DNA of 64,000 nucleotides from JBNKLG01 sp050292235 (GTDB lineage: Bacteria > Pseudomonadota > Gammaproteobacteria > Chromatiales > Chromatiaceae): positions 1-64,000 of the forward strand of contig JBNKLG010000002.1 of the NCBI GenBank assembly GCA_050292235.1, given 5' to 3'. A program made the translations under genes and the position numbers. How positions within the stretch are numbered: position 1 is the first letter of the stretch; the number at the start of each line of letters is the position of its first letter. The notes below the pieces were generated by a model. That model made no database searches. It was not told where the DNA came from and worked only from the letters and a program-made list of their open reading frames with translations. This document shows positions 33,844 to 42,478 of this stretch, piece by piece.

Positions 33844-35943
33844 TCAATAACCGATCATGCTGCGAATCTGCTGTGCCGACGGGGTTTCACCTCGATCCAA
33901 AATGCCCTTGAGTTGTGCTGCCACATCTCCACCAGCGCCAACACCCCCCATATCACCGCCACCAAAGCTGCCCATACCAGGGATTGAAGGCAACGCCGGG
34001 GTTTCAACGGGCTGGCTGTACTGCTGTACGGTGTCACTCTTGATGCCATTGACCGCCAAAATATGCTGCGACGCACGGAACAATTTGTCGCTGTCACTTT
34101 TACTGAGATCACCCGGATAGCCGCCATCAAAAGTAAAGAGTGAGTCACCTGAGCTCAGCGACCAGATTTGATGGTTGTTGGCAATAATCTCGAGGATGGT
34201 TCGAACTTCCTCAGCCATGGTGCGGAATTTGACCACGTTGATGGTGGTTCCAAACTCGCTTTGAGCCACCCGTTCGATTACCTGATACATGGTTGATACC
34301 CCATAGATCTCACGGATACGTGGCAGTTGCAGAATATCCATGGCATCACGCAACTGGCGGCCCATCCGCTCAGCAGCGAACTGGGCTCCGGCATAGCCAT
34401 AGAGTGTGCAATTTGCCGCCAGATCACGCGCGGCCTTACGGCAGTACTCATCATTGGTCGCCATCACGCGCTGCTTTCCGCTATCAAACAACGAACTGAC
34501 CTGGCGAGAACGGTAGGCCTCAGAAAAGCAGGAAACCGTATTCAGCAAACGCTGTTCGAACTCGGTATTGGCCGTCACATCCGGGCCAACGTCCCCCCCG
34601 GATACGCCAAGCGCACGAGTGAAATGGCCACTTAACCCACTCGGACTGATGCGCTCTTCCCGTTTCCAATACCAATCGTCCAGCTTGCGTGCCAGTACAT
34701 CCCCTCCCATTGGCAATAAGCCAGCCATAAACAGTTCAACGATGCGGTCGACCACAGCAAAAAGCATCATCTGATTGCACTGATAAACGACATAAGTGGC
34801 GGCAACCGCCTGGATATTCATCGGGAGAATTTCATCCGAACTGCCATCAGAACTGCTCAATGGCGGCAGATCGAGAAAGGCGATGCCGCTACCGCCACCA
34901 CCGGCCCCACCTGCAGCCAAGGTCTCTTCGTGATAACGGGCGAGTGCAGCAGAGTTGAATCCGGCACTACCTGGTGGGCGGGTGTCATAACTGCTGACCA
35001 TGCCACGGGATACGGCAGCATAGGCATCAAAGAATATTTTGCCGGTGTTGCGATCGTTGACCAATAGCTTTGCTACGGCAGAAAAAACCTGTAATTTTTG
35101 ATCGAATTTGCTCTCGAACTTCTGGTTGCCGAACGTAATCTCATGACGCTCTACCGAAGCTGGCTCCAGTAACTCAACATAGGCAGATTTAACCTCATCA
35201 TAAAAAGCCCGGGCATCGGGATCATGATGCCCATCAAGCAGCAGCAGACCCATGACTGCCGGGATACCATGGATAACTTTTGGGTCATCCAGATCATGCG
35301 ATTGGAATCCTGTTAATTTATCGAGTGCCTCAATGGTTCCGGTCATGAAAAACCTTTGGCCTTCCGATAGGATCTGTTGGCCTGTATTGGGGTCTTGAGC
35401 ATATTGAAGTCGTTTGGGCAATTTGGCTTCATCGAAGGCAAAGCTCTGCATGATTTGTTCAATCAATTCATCAATATCAAACATGGTTGATGCTCCTCTG
35501 AAATCATTCGGGTGAATTTTGTCTATAAGCACAGAAAAAAAGCTGTAGCCTTGCCTGGCTCGCTCAAGGTCTCTCTTGACATAGGTGCCAGAAGCAATAC
35601 GTGCAATGGCATAAAAGGCATATGGCTTGACGATCAAAAGTTTTATCAGTTGCCGATATAACCTCCTCTCCTCTCTAGAGGAGAGTGATGTCTCTTTTTG
35701 TCGAAAATGAGCGATGAATGCCAGCAGCAACATGCGATGGATGAAGATTGGAAGTTTCTGTTCCTTACCTGCTTCGAGCTGCCGATAGACCCGCATCAAC
35801 AGGTCTGGAAAATGTAAATCGACCAGCTGGATCACCGAGCGTACAGCGAGATCCACCTCTTGCCGCTTATTTGCTGGCAACCTAACCCGGTGAAAGAGCC
35901 GCGCTTTGATGGCATCGAAGAGTTTTTGTTGGGGCGATTCCAT
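33844..35943 (-). CDS. Large helical protein of the accessory operon
   Basis: A 699-residue protein, largely helical, without signal peptide. The N-terminal 150 residues are basic with repeated RR/RK pairs. A glycine-rich linker lies at about residue 345, and the end is Gly/Met/Pro-rich. Several His and Asp residues occur around GLLLLDGHHDPDAR (near 230), but I recognise no catalytic pattern. I start it at the ATG at 35943, one base after the stop of the protease gene, since the longer frame (from 36054) lies within that gene. It may be a scaffold or a large structural subunit. Confidence 0.5.
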   Translation of the reverse strand: MESPQQKLFDAIKARLFHRVRLPANKRQEVDLAVRSVIQLVDLHFPDLLMRVYRQLEAGKEQKLPIFIHRMLLLAFIAHFRQKETSLSSREERRLYRQLIKLLIVKPYAFYAIARIASGTYVKRDLERARQGYSFFSVLIDKIHPNDFRGASTMFDIDELIEQIMQSFAFDEAKLPKRLQYAQDPNTGQQILSEGQRFFMTGTIEALDKLTGFQSHDLDDPKVIHGIPAVMGLLLLDGHHDPDARAFYDEVKSAYVELLEPASVERHEITFGNQKFESKFDQKLQVFSAVAKLLVNDRNTGKIFFDAYAAVSRGMVSSYDTRPPGSAGFNSAALARYHEETLAAGGAGGGGSGIAFLDLPPLSSSDGSSDEILPMNIQAVAATYVVYQCNQMMLFAVVDRIVELFMAGLLPMGGDVLARKLDDWYWKREERISPSGLSGHFTRALGVSGGDVGPDVTANTEFEQRLLNTVSCFSEAYRSRQVSSLFDSGKQRVMATNDEYCRKAARDLAANCTLYGYAGAQFAAERMGRQLRDAMDILQLPRIREIYGVSTMYQVIERVAQSEFGTTINVVKFRTMAEEVRTILEIIANNHQIWSLSSGDSLFTFDGGYPGDLSKSDSDKLFRASQHILAVNGIKSDTVQQYSQPVETPALPSIPGMGSFGGGDMGGVGAGGDVAAQLKGILDRGETPSAQQIRSMIGY

Positions 35944-35944
35944 T

Positions 35945-37321
35945 TCAGTGTTTTCCCGTTTGATTGAGAAAGACATCGGTGCGGGAGAGTGCAGCGGCCA
36001 CATCAAGAATGCCGGCGCCAACGGCTGCTCTCTCCTGTTGTGACGGTTGGGCACTGTTTTGCAACAATTCGCGACAGGTTGCGCTATCCAACCTGACCCC
36101 AGCCCGCGCTGCCCGCGCCAACATCAAAGCCACTGCGCCACTAACGAATGGGGCCGCGTGACTGGTGCCCGTTGAAAAACGATAACCGCTCAGGCCAACA
36201 GAGATAATGTCAGTACCTGGTGCTGCAATGGCACAATGAGCACCCAAGGTCGAATAATCGGCACGACGTCCATCTTGATCAACCGCAGCGACCGCGATAA
36301 CACCATCCAGTGCCGCAGGGTAATAGCGCTCATCGGTCCCCGAGTTGCCCATCGCAGCGACCGGAATGACCCCACGGTTTAATGCATAGTTCACCGCATC
36401 GTAGTGAACGGGCGGGCTGTCCGGTTCCAACAAGGATTCGGCAGTACCGAAGCTCATATTGATCACCTGCGCACCCAACTCGGTCGCTGCCTTGATGGCC
36501 GCATCGATATCGAGTGTCCCCCCTACACCAACGAGCCGGCCATCGCTGCCTTTCGCCGCAGCCAATGCACGTACCGGCACCAGTCGTGCAAGGCCTGCCA
36601 CACCAGGGGAAAGGTGGATGCCATTGGCCGACATCACGCCTGCGACATGCGTACCGTGGCCGGTCTCATCCCAAGGCGCAAAATCGCGCCCCCGGCTATC
36701 ACCGACCAACTCAATATCATCGCCGATGCGCCCCATGCCAAGATCGACCGTATCGTACCCGCCATAGAGCCGCTCGCTAAACTCATCATGTTCAAGCGCT
36801 ACCCCCGTATCGACAGCGGCAACCAGTATGTTTCGGGCACCCGGCTCCATACGATGAGCCACATCGGCACGAACCATTTTATGTGGCGCTTCAATCATCT
36901 CGCGGGTCGGGTGTTTGACCGGGGCCTGACTGGCCATCGCATAGGTTGCCACCCGTTCAGGCATTGCCCACTCAACGTGCGCCAGATCGCGAAAAGCCAA
37001 AGAGAGTTGAAGGGCCTTCTGTGGTTCTGAAAGCTCGAGAGCATAGACCCGGTCAAGTCCGAGGTGTTGTTCATCATCAGCAAAACCAGTACCGCGCTCG
37101 CCAGGACGGCCAAAGCCATGACGGGCATGAAACACGCGACGCACCCGCATCGCACTGCAGCAGTGACGTACACAGCGATCGAGTGGACCACCTCGATCCA
37201 ATGTGGAACCTGGACGGGCCGCACCGGCAATCACATCCAGATGCGCGGGAGCTGCGACTGCAAGTGTCTCAGCCATTTTGAGCATCACGCGTCCGGTGGT
37301 TGCGCCAAACATAGACATCAC
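35945..37321 (-). CDS. S8 (subtilisin-like) serine protease
   Basis: A 458-residue protease. The catalytic domain covers about residues 160-445 with D171 in AAVDTGVAL, H221 in ETGHGTHVAG, oxyanion N325 in AAMGNSG and S386 in GTSHAAP, so all four key residues are present. About 150 residues precede it: a basic Cys-containing segment (DRCVRHCC, residues 48-55) and a region like an inhibitor I9-type or recognition module. No signal peptide is seen, so it is probably cytoplasmic. The start is a GTG at 37321, which overlaps the previous stop, or the ATG three bases later. It lies directly after two trypco-like genes. Confidence 0.85.
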   Translation of the reverse strand: MMSMFGATTGRVMLKMAETLAVAAPAHLDVIAGAARPGSTLDRGGPLDRCVRHCCSAMRVRRVFHARHGFGRPGERGTGFADDEQHLGLDRVYALELSEPQKALQLSLAFRDLAHVEWAMPERVATYAMASQAPVKHPTREMIEAPHKMVRADVAHRMEPGARNILVAAVDTGVALEHDEFSERLYGGYDTVDLGMGRIGDDIELVGDSRGRDFAPWDETGHGTHVAGVMSANGIHLSPGVAGLARLVPVRALAAAKGSDGRLVGVGGTLDIDAAIKAATELGAQVINMSFGTAESLLEPDSPPVHYDAVNYALNRGVIPVAAMGNSGTDERYYPAALDGVIAVAAVDQDGRRADYSTLGAHCAIAAPGTDIISVGLSGYRFSTGTSHAAPFVSGAVALMLARAARAGVRLDSATCRELLQNSAQPSQQERAAVGAGILDVAAALSRTDVFLNQTGKH

Positions 37322-38142
37322 TGCACACTCTCGCTGTCATAATCGCCCGACCATCGATCCTGAGCACCGTAGGGATGCTCTTGCTCAGGCAACAGTTCAA
37401 AGCGGTCAGATGAACCATCGGGAAGTGCGATTTCCAGCGTTCCAACCTCCAATATCTCTGGCAATTCGAGCTCCAGATGGGATTGACTGATGGCACGAAT
37501 GGGTAGTGTTTTCCCAGACAGTCGAGCGCTACTCTGTCGCCCCTGATCGATCAGACCGTTGCCACGGAGACGCAGCCGGGTTTGCCCTGCAGGCACTTTG
37601 ACCGTAGGGGGTGCCGCACCTGGTTGTCGGCTGGCTTCGGTCTGACGGCCAGGGCCGATATCGACGTAGTTGATGCGGGGACCACTCAACTTCAGTGCCC
37701 GGCGCAAACGGCCTGGATCGATACCTGAGAAACGGGCGACACTCTCCTCACCTGAATGCTCTTGCAAACGGCGCAGTTGCATCATGTTTCGCACGCCCAG
37801 GCGCTCCAAGCGCTGACTCTCTTCGGGAGCAAGACCGGCCTCTTCGAGCAGCGGACTCTGCGTCTGCTCCATCGAAATGGTATTCTCTTCGATCATCGGT
37901 CGGGTAATGGTGGTAAAACCGATATGGATGGTGCTGGCTCCCGTCTCGTTAGGCCCCGATGGACGCAGTTTCACTCTCCCCTCACCATCCATTTCAACGA
38001 ACACCGAGAGATCAATGTTGAAATCCTTCAACGCAAAGGTGAGAGGCCGGTTCACCGCTTTCAACCGCAGAGCATCCTGAGTACGATCAAGCTGTGCGGT
38101 GATCGCCTCCAGAAAATCTTCGATTGGGGCCGATGCCGTCAT
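37318..38142 (-). CDS. Protein with trypco2-like N-terminal domain
   Basis: A 274-residue protein. The first 85 residues (IEDFLEAITAQLDRTQDAL, then LTFALKDFNIDLSVFVEMD and HIGFTTITRPMI) follow the helix plus three-strand pattern of trypsin-co-occurring (trypco2) domains. A helical middle part (LERLGVRNMMQLRRLQEH) looks like a helix-hairpin-helix or DUF4332-like unit, and the C-terminal 100 residues are a strand-rich domain (TRLRLRGNGLIDQG). I start at the ATG at 38142, overlapping the preceding stop. Trypco domains are known beside proteases; an adjacent S8 protease gene fits. Domain calls are by eye. Confidence 0.55.
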   Translation of the reverse strand: MTASAPIEDFLEAITAQLDRTQDALRLKAVNRPLTFALKDFNIDLSVFVEMDGEGRVKLRPSGPNETGASTIHIGFTTITRPMIEENTISMEQTQSPLLEEAGLAPEESQRLERLGVRNMMQLRRLQEHSGEESVARFSGIDPGRLRRALKLSGPRINYVDIGPGRQTEASRQPGAAPPTVKVPAGQTRLRLRGNGLIDQGRQSSARLSGKTLPIRAISQSHLELELPEILEVGTLEIALPDGSSDRFELLPEQEHPYGAQDRWSGDYDSESVQ

Positions 38143-38384
38143 TCGAAGAACGCCTTGCGGATTGCCGTGAATTGAATACGGTGAATAGGCGTCACGAACC
38201 CGGTCTGCCACCGTGAAGTTGGCGGAGAAGCCAATGCCCTGAGCTTGCCCTGGTGATTTTCAAGCCGCAGTTCCATGGGCAAGGTGAGTGTGGCATCAAC
38301 CACCGATGGCCCACCTGCCATCGGTTCACTTTCAAAAGCGGTGATCAGCTCAGCCAAAGCCTCATGCAGTTCGGGAAGGCTCAT
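38139..38384 (-). CDS. Small trypco2-like protein
   Basis: An 81-residue protein: one helix (LPELHEALAELITAFES) followed by strands (DATLTLPMELRLENH, then HRIQFTAI). This is the size and pattern of a stand-alone trypsin-co-occurring domain 2. Such proteins are thought to sense or present something to a neighbouring protease. It overlaps paralog D and the following trypco-like gene by four bases each. Confidence 0.55.
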   Translation of the reverse strand: MSLPELHEALAELITAFESEPMAGGPSVVDATLTLPMELRLENHQGKLRALASPPTSRWQTGFVTPIHRIQFTAIRKAFFE

Positions 38385-39544
38385 GACGGCTCCTCGGAAC
38401 TCTTTACCGACCAGCTGCCGGGCGCAGACAGGGATTGGGTTGCAGGACTATCAGGATGCTCTTGCTGGGCGGCACCCTCACCGTTATCCGTGTTTGCATT
38501 GGCCGCTTCAACGGCTTTCTGTAGCGGCATCGGGCGGGCAGAGTTGTTGATCAGCTGAATCGCCGCACTGTCGGCAAAACGTTCAAGCGGAAAGTAGTCT
38601 GACTTGAATTTGATGCGCACCTCTCCCGTCAATTCGGCACGCAGGTTGATATCGGACTGGGTATTGACATTGGTGGTGGTCACCACAATGCCTGAGGCAC
38701 CAAAGGGATTTCGACCCAGGGTGCCTGACATTCCCCAGTTGGTTGTCTTCGAATCATCGAAGGTAACCGCCGTGGTCTCCGAAGCGTCCACCGTAAAAAT
38801 CAGCTTGGCGTTGATCTCACCTTCATCAACAACGATACGGTTAATCCCCATCATCACCATCGTGGCCAGTGACTGATGTCGGGTCTCGGCCAAGGTTCTT
38901 CTGACGTTGGGAATGACAGTCTCATTGACCGCCTGCTCATCAAGGTCACCCGCATCGGTAAATCCAAGATCCTGCAAAAAACCGGGTAGCGGAGGAGGCG
39001 TTCTCTGCCCTGGCTGGGGTGGTGGCGGTGGCTGGATGGTGAGCTTAGGGCCATTGCTGGTCACTTCGCGCCCAAAGAGATCGGCATGATTATCGGCCAG
39101 ATAGTCTTTCGCCATGTCATCGGTGATGTGTTCATCCATGAACTGGTCAACGGTTTTTGCCACCGAGGCCAACAACTGACTATAGGCCTCCATCTGCTGG
39201 ATGGAGCTATCGACAATTGCCTGAAAGGTGCCCTGCACCAGTGAAGCGACAAAACTGGGAAAATCGATGGAATCCAGAGCGTGCTTGGCCGCCGAACCGG
39301 CTCTACGTATCACATCGCCCTGTTTTTGGGTATCACCCGCCGGCTGTGCTGCCGGTGGATCCGCAAACGGATTGGCAAAATAGCCATGGCTCGGATTCTG
39401 CTCAAGATAACCAAATATCTTGCTCGCCTGTTGGTGCATCTCCTGTTGGCGATCAAGGGGTAGATTCTGAAAAGCCGGGCTCATGCTCAGCATTCTGGCC
39501 AGATCAGCAGCGCTACGGGGCATGGGTGTATTCATCATGGACAT
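38381..39544 (-). CDS. Operon paralog family protein D
   Basis: A 387-residue member of the four-paralog family. Blocks: FPSFVASLVQGTFQAIVD and SIQQMEAYSQLL with VDQFMDEHI, NVRRTLAETRHQSL with MVMMGINRIVV, and RAELTGEVRIKFKSDYFPLERFADS. It is the most separated of the four on the DNA (5.6 kb from C) and the closest to the regulator. A Pro-rich linker (PPPPPQPGQRTPPPLPG) lies near residue 175. The segment after the RIVV block is Thr/Asn-rich and strand-like. Function unknown. Confidence 0.6.
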   Translation of the reverse strand: MSMMNTPMPRSAADLARMLSMSPAFQNLPLDRQQEMHQQASKIFGYLEQNPSHGYFANPFADPPAAQPAGDTQKQGDVIRRAGSAAKHALDSIDFPSFVASLVQGTFQAIVDSSIQQMEAYSQLLASVAKTVDQFMDEHITDDMAKDYLADNHADLFGREVTSNGPKLTIQPPPPPQPGQRTPPPLPGFLQDLGFTDAGDLDEQAVNETVIPNVRRTLAETRHQSLATMVMMGINRIVVDEGEINAKLIFTVDASETTAVTFDDSKTTNWGMSGTLGRNPFGASGIVVTTTNVNTQSDINLRAELTGEVRIKFKSDYFPLERFADSAAIQLINNSARPMPLQKAVEAANANTDNGEGAAQQEHPDSPATQSLSAPGSWSVKSSEEPS

Positions 39545-39548
39545 AGGC

Positions 39549-40811
39549 TCACTGCATTACCGGTGGCGCCTCGGAGAACGGGGCATCATTCAGATTGGGG
39601 TTTTGCCGAATTTCGCTGACCAAACCCGGCAATTCAGATTGAGTCGCGGCTTGAACGATCTGATCCAGCATCATCTCAGTAGAAATCAGCGCCAAACTGT
39701 CACCGCTTTTGCGTCTCACTGCCGCTACCAATGCAGCATGGGTCAACGGCCCAAATTGCCCAGATGGTTCTTCGACCCCTTCAGCCGTTTGAAAATCGGC
39801 CAGAGTTGCCTGGTTGGGATCGACAGCCACCTGTTGCAAAGCGGCATGGCGCAATGCATCGGTGTTGATCGGACCTGCGGCTGCAATAACAAACGCTCTG
39901 GCTCGCTCTACCCCCAGTTGAATTGCTCGTTCCGAGAGAATGGCCAGGCCTCGTTCCGTTGCCAGGCCAAGGTTTCGCGCAAATGGCAGAAGCGGAAGCA
40001 GGTAACTCTCTGCAACCAGTCGGAATTGCATATCCTGAAACGGTGTGTGTTGAGCTGCAGCTTTAAAGCGTTGAATCCACGCCGGATCCCACAAGGGTCT
40101 GCCACCGACGGACTGAAGCCGGGGCTGTTCATGGTCGGCTATTCCAGGCGTGCCATCGGGAGCATTCGTGACCCGTAACAAGGCTTCAGGATCGGCTTCT
40201 GGAAAGGCGCTATCCGGACCAAATATCTGAGCAAAACTTTCCCTGTCCCGTTCTTGAAAGAGTTGCAGCAATCGTCCCAACTGGCCACTGACTTGGGTAA
40301 ACCGGCCAATACCATAACGTAACCCCTGGCCGTCCAGATTCGGTTGGGTACGCCCAAAAGGAGCAACACCTCCACTGCGGGTTGTGGCCAAAAAGATGAT
40401 ATGACGCATGACCGGCGGCTCGAGTGGCTGGGATTCGGGCGTTGATGGAAGCTCTACAGAGGGTGAATCGGCTGACAGCGGTGGCCTTGCTTCTTCAAAG
40501 ACGGGTGAAATGACCGATGACGTTGGCTGATCGCCTTTTTCTTCCAATGGCAGAAGATCAAGATCCTCGAAAGAACTGCTCTTGAGATCGCTCGACACTC
40601 GCTGGCTGGTATGAGGAGCATAATCGTTATCTCGATAAGCAGGGCTCTGCGGTGACGACGGAAAAGCATTAAAGGGTGATGCCCTGTCCACATCATGATA
40701 GCCACTGCTGATTGCCGAAGGCGTCTGATAGACGTCGGAAGACAAAGCCATCTGGGCCGCAATCTCGCGTATTCTTTGGCGCGCGACAACTTGATCAAAA
40801 TTGGCCTGCAT
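39549..40811 (-). CDS. Chitosanase/lysozyme-like (GH46-like) domain protein
   Basis: A 420-residue protein. The N-terminal 135 residues are Ser/Pro-rich and probably disordered. From about residue 140 the pattern follows GH46-type chitosanases: a DGQGLRYGIGRFTQVSGQL segment (family DGRGxTxGxxGFTxxTGD), then a helix, then WIQRFKAAAQHTPFQDMQ and LGLATERGLAILSERAIQLG. The family nucleophile side has Glu about 18 residues before the DGRG Asp; here that position falls in IIFLATTRSGG, with no Glu. The Asp is kept. The domain may be inactive or a binding module. The alignment is from memory and should be confirmed. Confidence 0.5.
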   Translation of the reverse strand: MQANFDQVVARQRIREIAAQMALSSDVYQTPSAISSGYHDVDRASPFNAFPSSPQSPAYRDNDYAPHTSQRVSSDLKSSSFEDLDLLPLEEKGDQPTSSVISPVFEEARPPLSADSPSVELPSTPESQPLEPPVMRHIIFLATTRSGGVAPFGRTQPNLDGQGLRYGIGRFTQVSGQLGRLLQLFQERDRESFAQIFGPDSAFPEADPEALLRVTNAPDGTPGIADHEQPRLQSVGGRPLWDPAWIQRFKAAAQHTPFQDMQFRLVAESYLLPLLPFARNLGLATERGLAILSERAIQLGVERARAFVIAAAGPINTDALRHAALQQVAVDPNQATLADFQTAEGVEEPSGQFGPLTHAALVAAVRRKSGDSLALISTEMMLDQIVQAATQSELPGLVSEIRQNPNLNDAPFSEAPPVMQ

Positions 40812-41013
40812 CCGGGCCTCCTGCGTCTCTGATCATCTCAGCCAAAACATTTGACGCCTCATCGAGATGGATGAAGTAACGTCGATCAACCTCTTGCTTT
40901 TCACTACCCACTGGGTAGATCAGTTCGATCCAGCCTCGCCATGCAGAAGCGGCATCGACATCCCTGCCCCGTTCGCAACGAAATGTGACCACAAAACGAA
41001 AGGTATCTGACAC
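40795..41013 (-). CDS. Small first gene of the accessory operon
   Basis: A 72-residue protein that I do not recognise. It has two strands (TFRFVVTFRCE, WIELIYPVG) and a helix (DEASNVLAEMIRDA), a compact alpha/beta look. Its 3' end overlaps the start of the GH46-like gene by 17 bases, and it is the first structural gene downstream of the 11-bp repeats. It may be a small regulator or anti-toxin-like partner, which is speculation. Confidence 0.5.
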   Translation of the reverse strand: MSDTFRFVVTFRCERGRDVDAASAWRGWIELIYPVGSEKQEVDRRYFIHLDEASNVLAEMIRDAGGPDAGQF

Positions 41014-41148
41014 CTAGGCACCTGTTTCACCCTGATTGTTTTCGTTAAAACAGGACCCTGAATCGAAATGCCACTCATGCTGACGACCACTTGGCACCTT
41101 CGTCTGGCTTTATCAAGAGCCTGTTGGAGAGAGAGTATTGCCCCTGAC

Positions 41149-41190
41149 TCTTTCAACAACCTCGCATGACTCTCACAAGAGTCTCACAAG
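41149..41190 (-). promoter_or_regulatory. Four 11-bp-spaced direct repeats, candidate SARP operator
   Basis: On the minus strand four 9-mers follow each other at exactly 11-base steps: CTTGTGAGA, CTTGTGAGA, CATGCGAGG and GTTGAAAGA. All share T at position 3, G at 4, A at 7 and G at 8. SARP activators bind heptamer repeats with 11-bp spacing lying about 8 bp upstream of the -10 box; here AATACT (41139-41134) lies 9 bases after the last repeat. A SARP regulator gene lies just upstream. The site precedes the first structural gene by about 135 bases. Confidence 0.55.
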
Positions 41191-41382
41191 GCAAAAAAAC
41201 CTTTTTCTACCTCCAACGCGGGTAATGGCGTGACATAGAGAAAGCGAAAGCAAGCAGTACTTGCCTCCGTAAAGAGTTGAGATAGAGAGAGGTAATAGCG
41301 TCTACTGAAAATCAACCCACAGAAGGGGGAAATCCAGTGATTTTATGGAGGCATAAACGAACTTAGAATATTACTCGGTGGT

Positions 41383-42333
41383 CTAGACCTCACCACGCCG
41401 CAACTTGCCATCCACATTCTCGATAAAACGCCGTGCGGTATTCAGATTACCCAATGCCATCGCCAGCTGGTCGGTCAGTGGACGCTGCAAATCAGCATGG
41501 TTCGTTGTCCCGGCAGAAGAAAAATGTTGCATCGGTTCAGCTCTTCCCTCCTCCAGAATCTGTTGGCCCGGTACACTGAGAAGCCCACGATACATCCGTT
41601 GCGTCTCTTCTGCAGGTTCAATCCCCAGCTCCTTATGCAGCAAGGTTTCACAGAGACCATATTGGCGAATAGCCGCACCGCGATTACCCATTAAAAACTG
41701 ACACTGCATCGCAGCCCGATGACCATGTTCCAGCAAAGGATCGGCTTCAACCAAACGTTCCGCCCAAAAAAGTGCGCGCGGCCACGCATTGTTCTCCAGC
41801 TCATAACTCAGGAGAAGATCAAGACAGGCGGAATATTTGGCTCGCAGCTTTTCGCGCAGAATCAGACACCATTCACAATCCAATCCTGGCAAAAAATCGT
41901 CCATATAGAGAGAGAGTGCATTTTTCAGCTCAAAAGCAACATCACTGGTCAGACCGCTCAAACCCAGCTTTAAGGCCTGATCGGCCATTCGGTCAAATTG
42001 GGTAACGTCGAGGAAAAGGGGCGCATCATCACGAAATCCGAGACTATTGCGATCGGCATAGAAATAGTGCCCGCTATCGAGGCCTGCATCGGTAAATAGC
42101 TGACGCACCCGCCAAAGATCGGTGGAAAGGGCCTTGCGGGATTGGGCATTCGAAACCTCATCACGCAACACCGAAGCAACGCGTTCGCGAGAGAGTCGGC
42201 TACCGGCTGATAACGCCGTATACGCCATGAGTTCTAATGACTTTTGCGTTGGAAAACGCAACTCGGGGCCTCGTTCAAAATAGACGCGCGGTTCCCCAAA
42301 GAGATATATCTTTAATGATTCCATGTCATTCAA
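41383..42333 (-). CDS. SARP/BTAD-family transcriptional regulator
   Basis: A 316-residue regulator. Residues 1-100 form an OmpR-like winged helix (LFGEPRVYF, then FPTQKSLELMAYTAL and ALSTDLWRVRQLF). Residues 110-260 form the bacterial transcriptional activator domain (BTAD), with TPR-like helices (LEHGHRAAMQCQFLMGN, LHKELGIEPAEETQRMY). It lacks the NB-ARC/TPR extension of large AfsR-type proteins, so it is a small SARP. Such activators are frequent in actinobacteria and scattered in proteobacteria. It lies upstream of, and on the same strand as, the accessory operon, and the 11-bp repeats between them are a likely target. Confidence 0.85.
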   Translation of the reverse strand: MNDMESLKIYLFGEPRVYFERGPELRFPTQKSLELMAYTALSAGSRLSRERVASVLRDEVSNAQSRKALSTDLWRVRQLFTDAGLDSGHYFYADRNSLGFRDDAPLFLDVTQFDRMADQALKLGLSGLTSDVAFELKNALSLYMDDFLPGLDCEWCLILREKLRAKYSACLDLLLSYELENNAWPRALFWAERLVEADPLLEHGHRAAMQCQFLMGNRGAAIRQYGLCETLLHKELGIEPAEETQRMYRGLLSVPGQQILEEGRAEPMQHFSSAGTTNHADLQRPLTDQLAMALGNLNTARRFIENVDGKLRRGEV

Positions 42334-42478
42334 TCACTCCATGAATAACCCTCAACCAAATTGATACGTAGTAAAAAACAGTATCCACTCGTCCCATATT
42401 TGAGTCGCTTAGTAAACCACATTTTGTGGTTTTGAAACATTCTGCACCCGGCTCGGCTCAGACTGAGTGTTCAAACTG

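Noticed and set aside
25195..42333. Contractile injection system or tailocin
   Set aside because: No tube, sheath, baseplate, spike, AAA+ ATPase or tail-fibre homolog could be recognised in any of the proteins.
25195..42333. Secondary-metabolite gene cluster because of the SARP regulator
   Set aside because: No polyketide synthase, NRPS, RiPP precursor, oxidoreductase or tailoring enzyme is evident.
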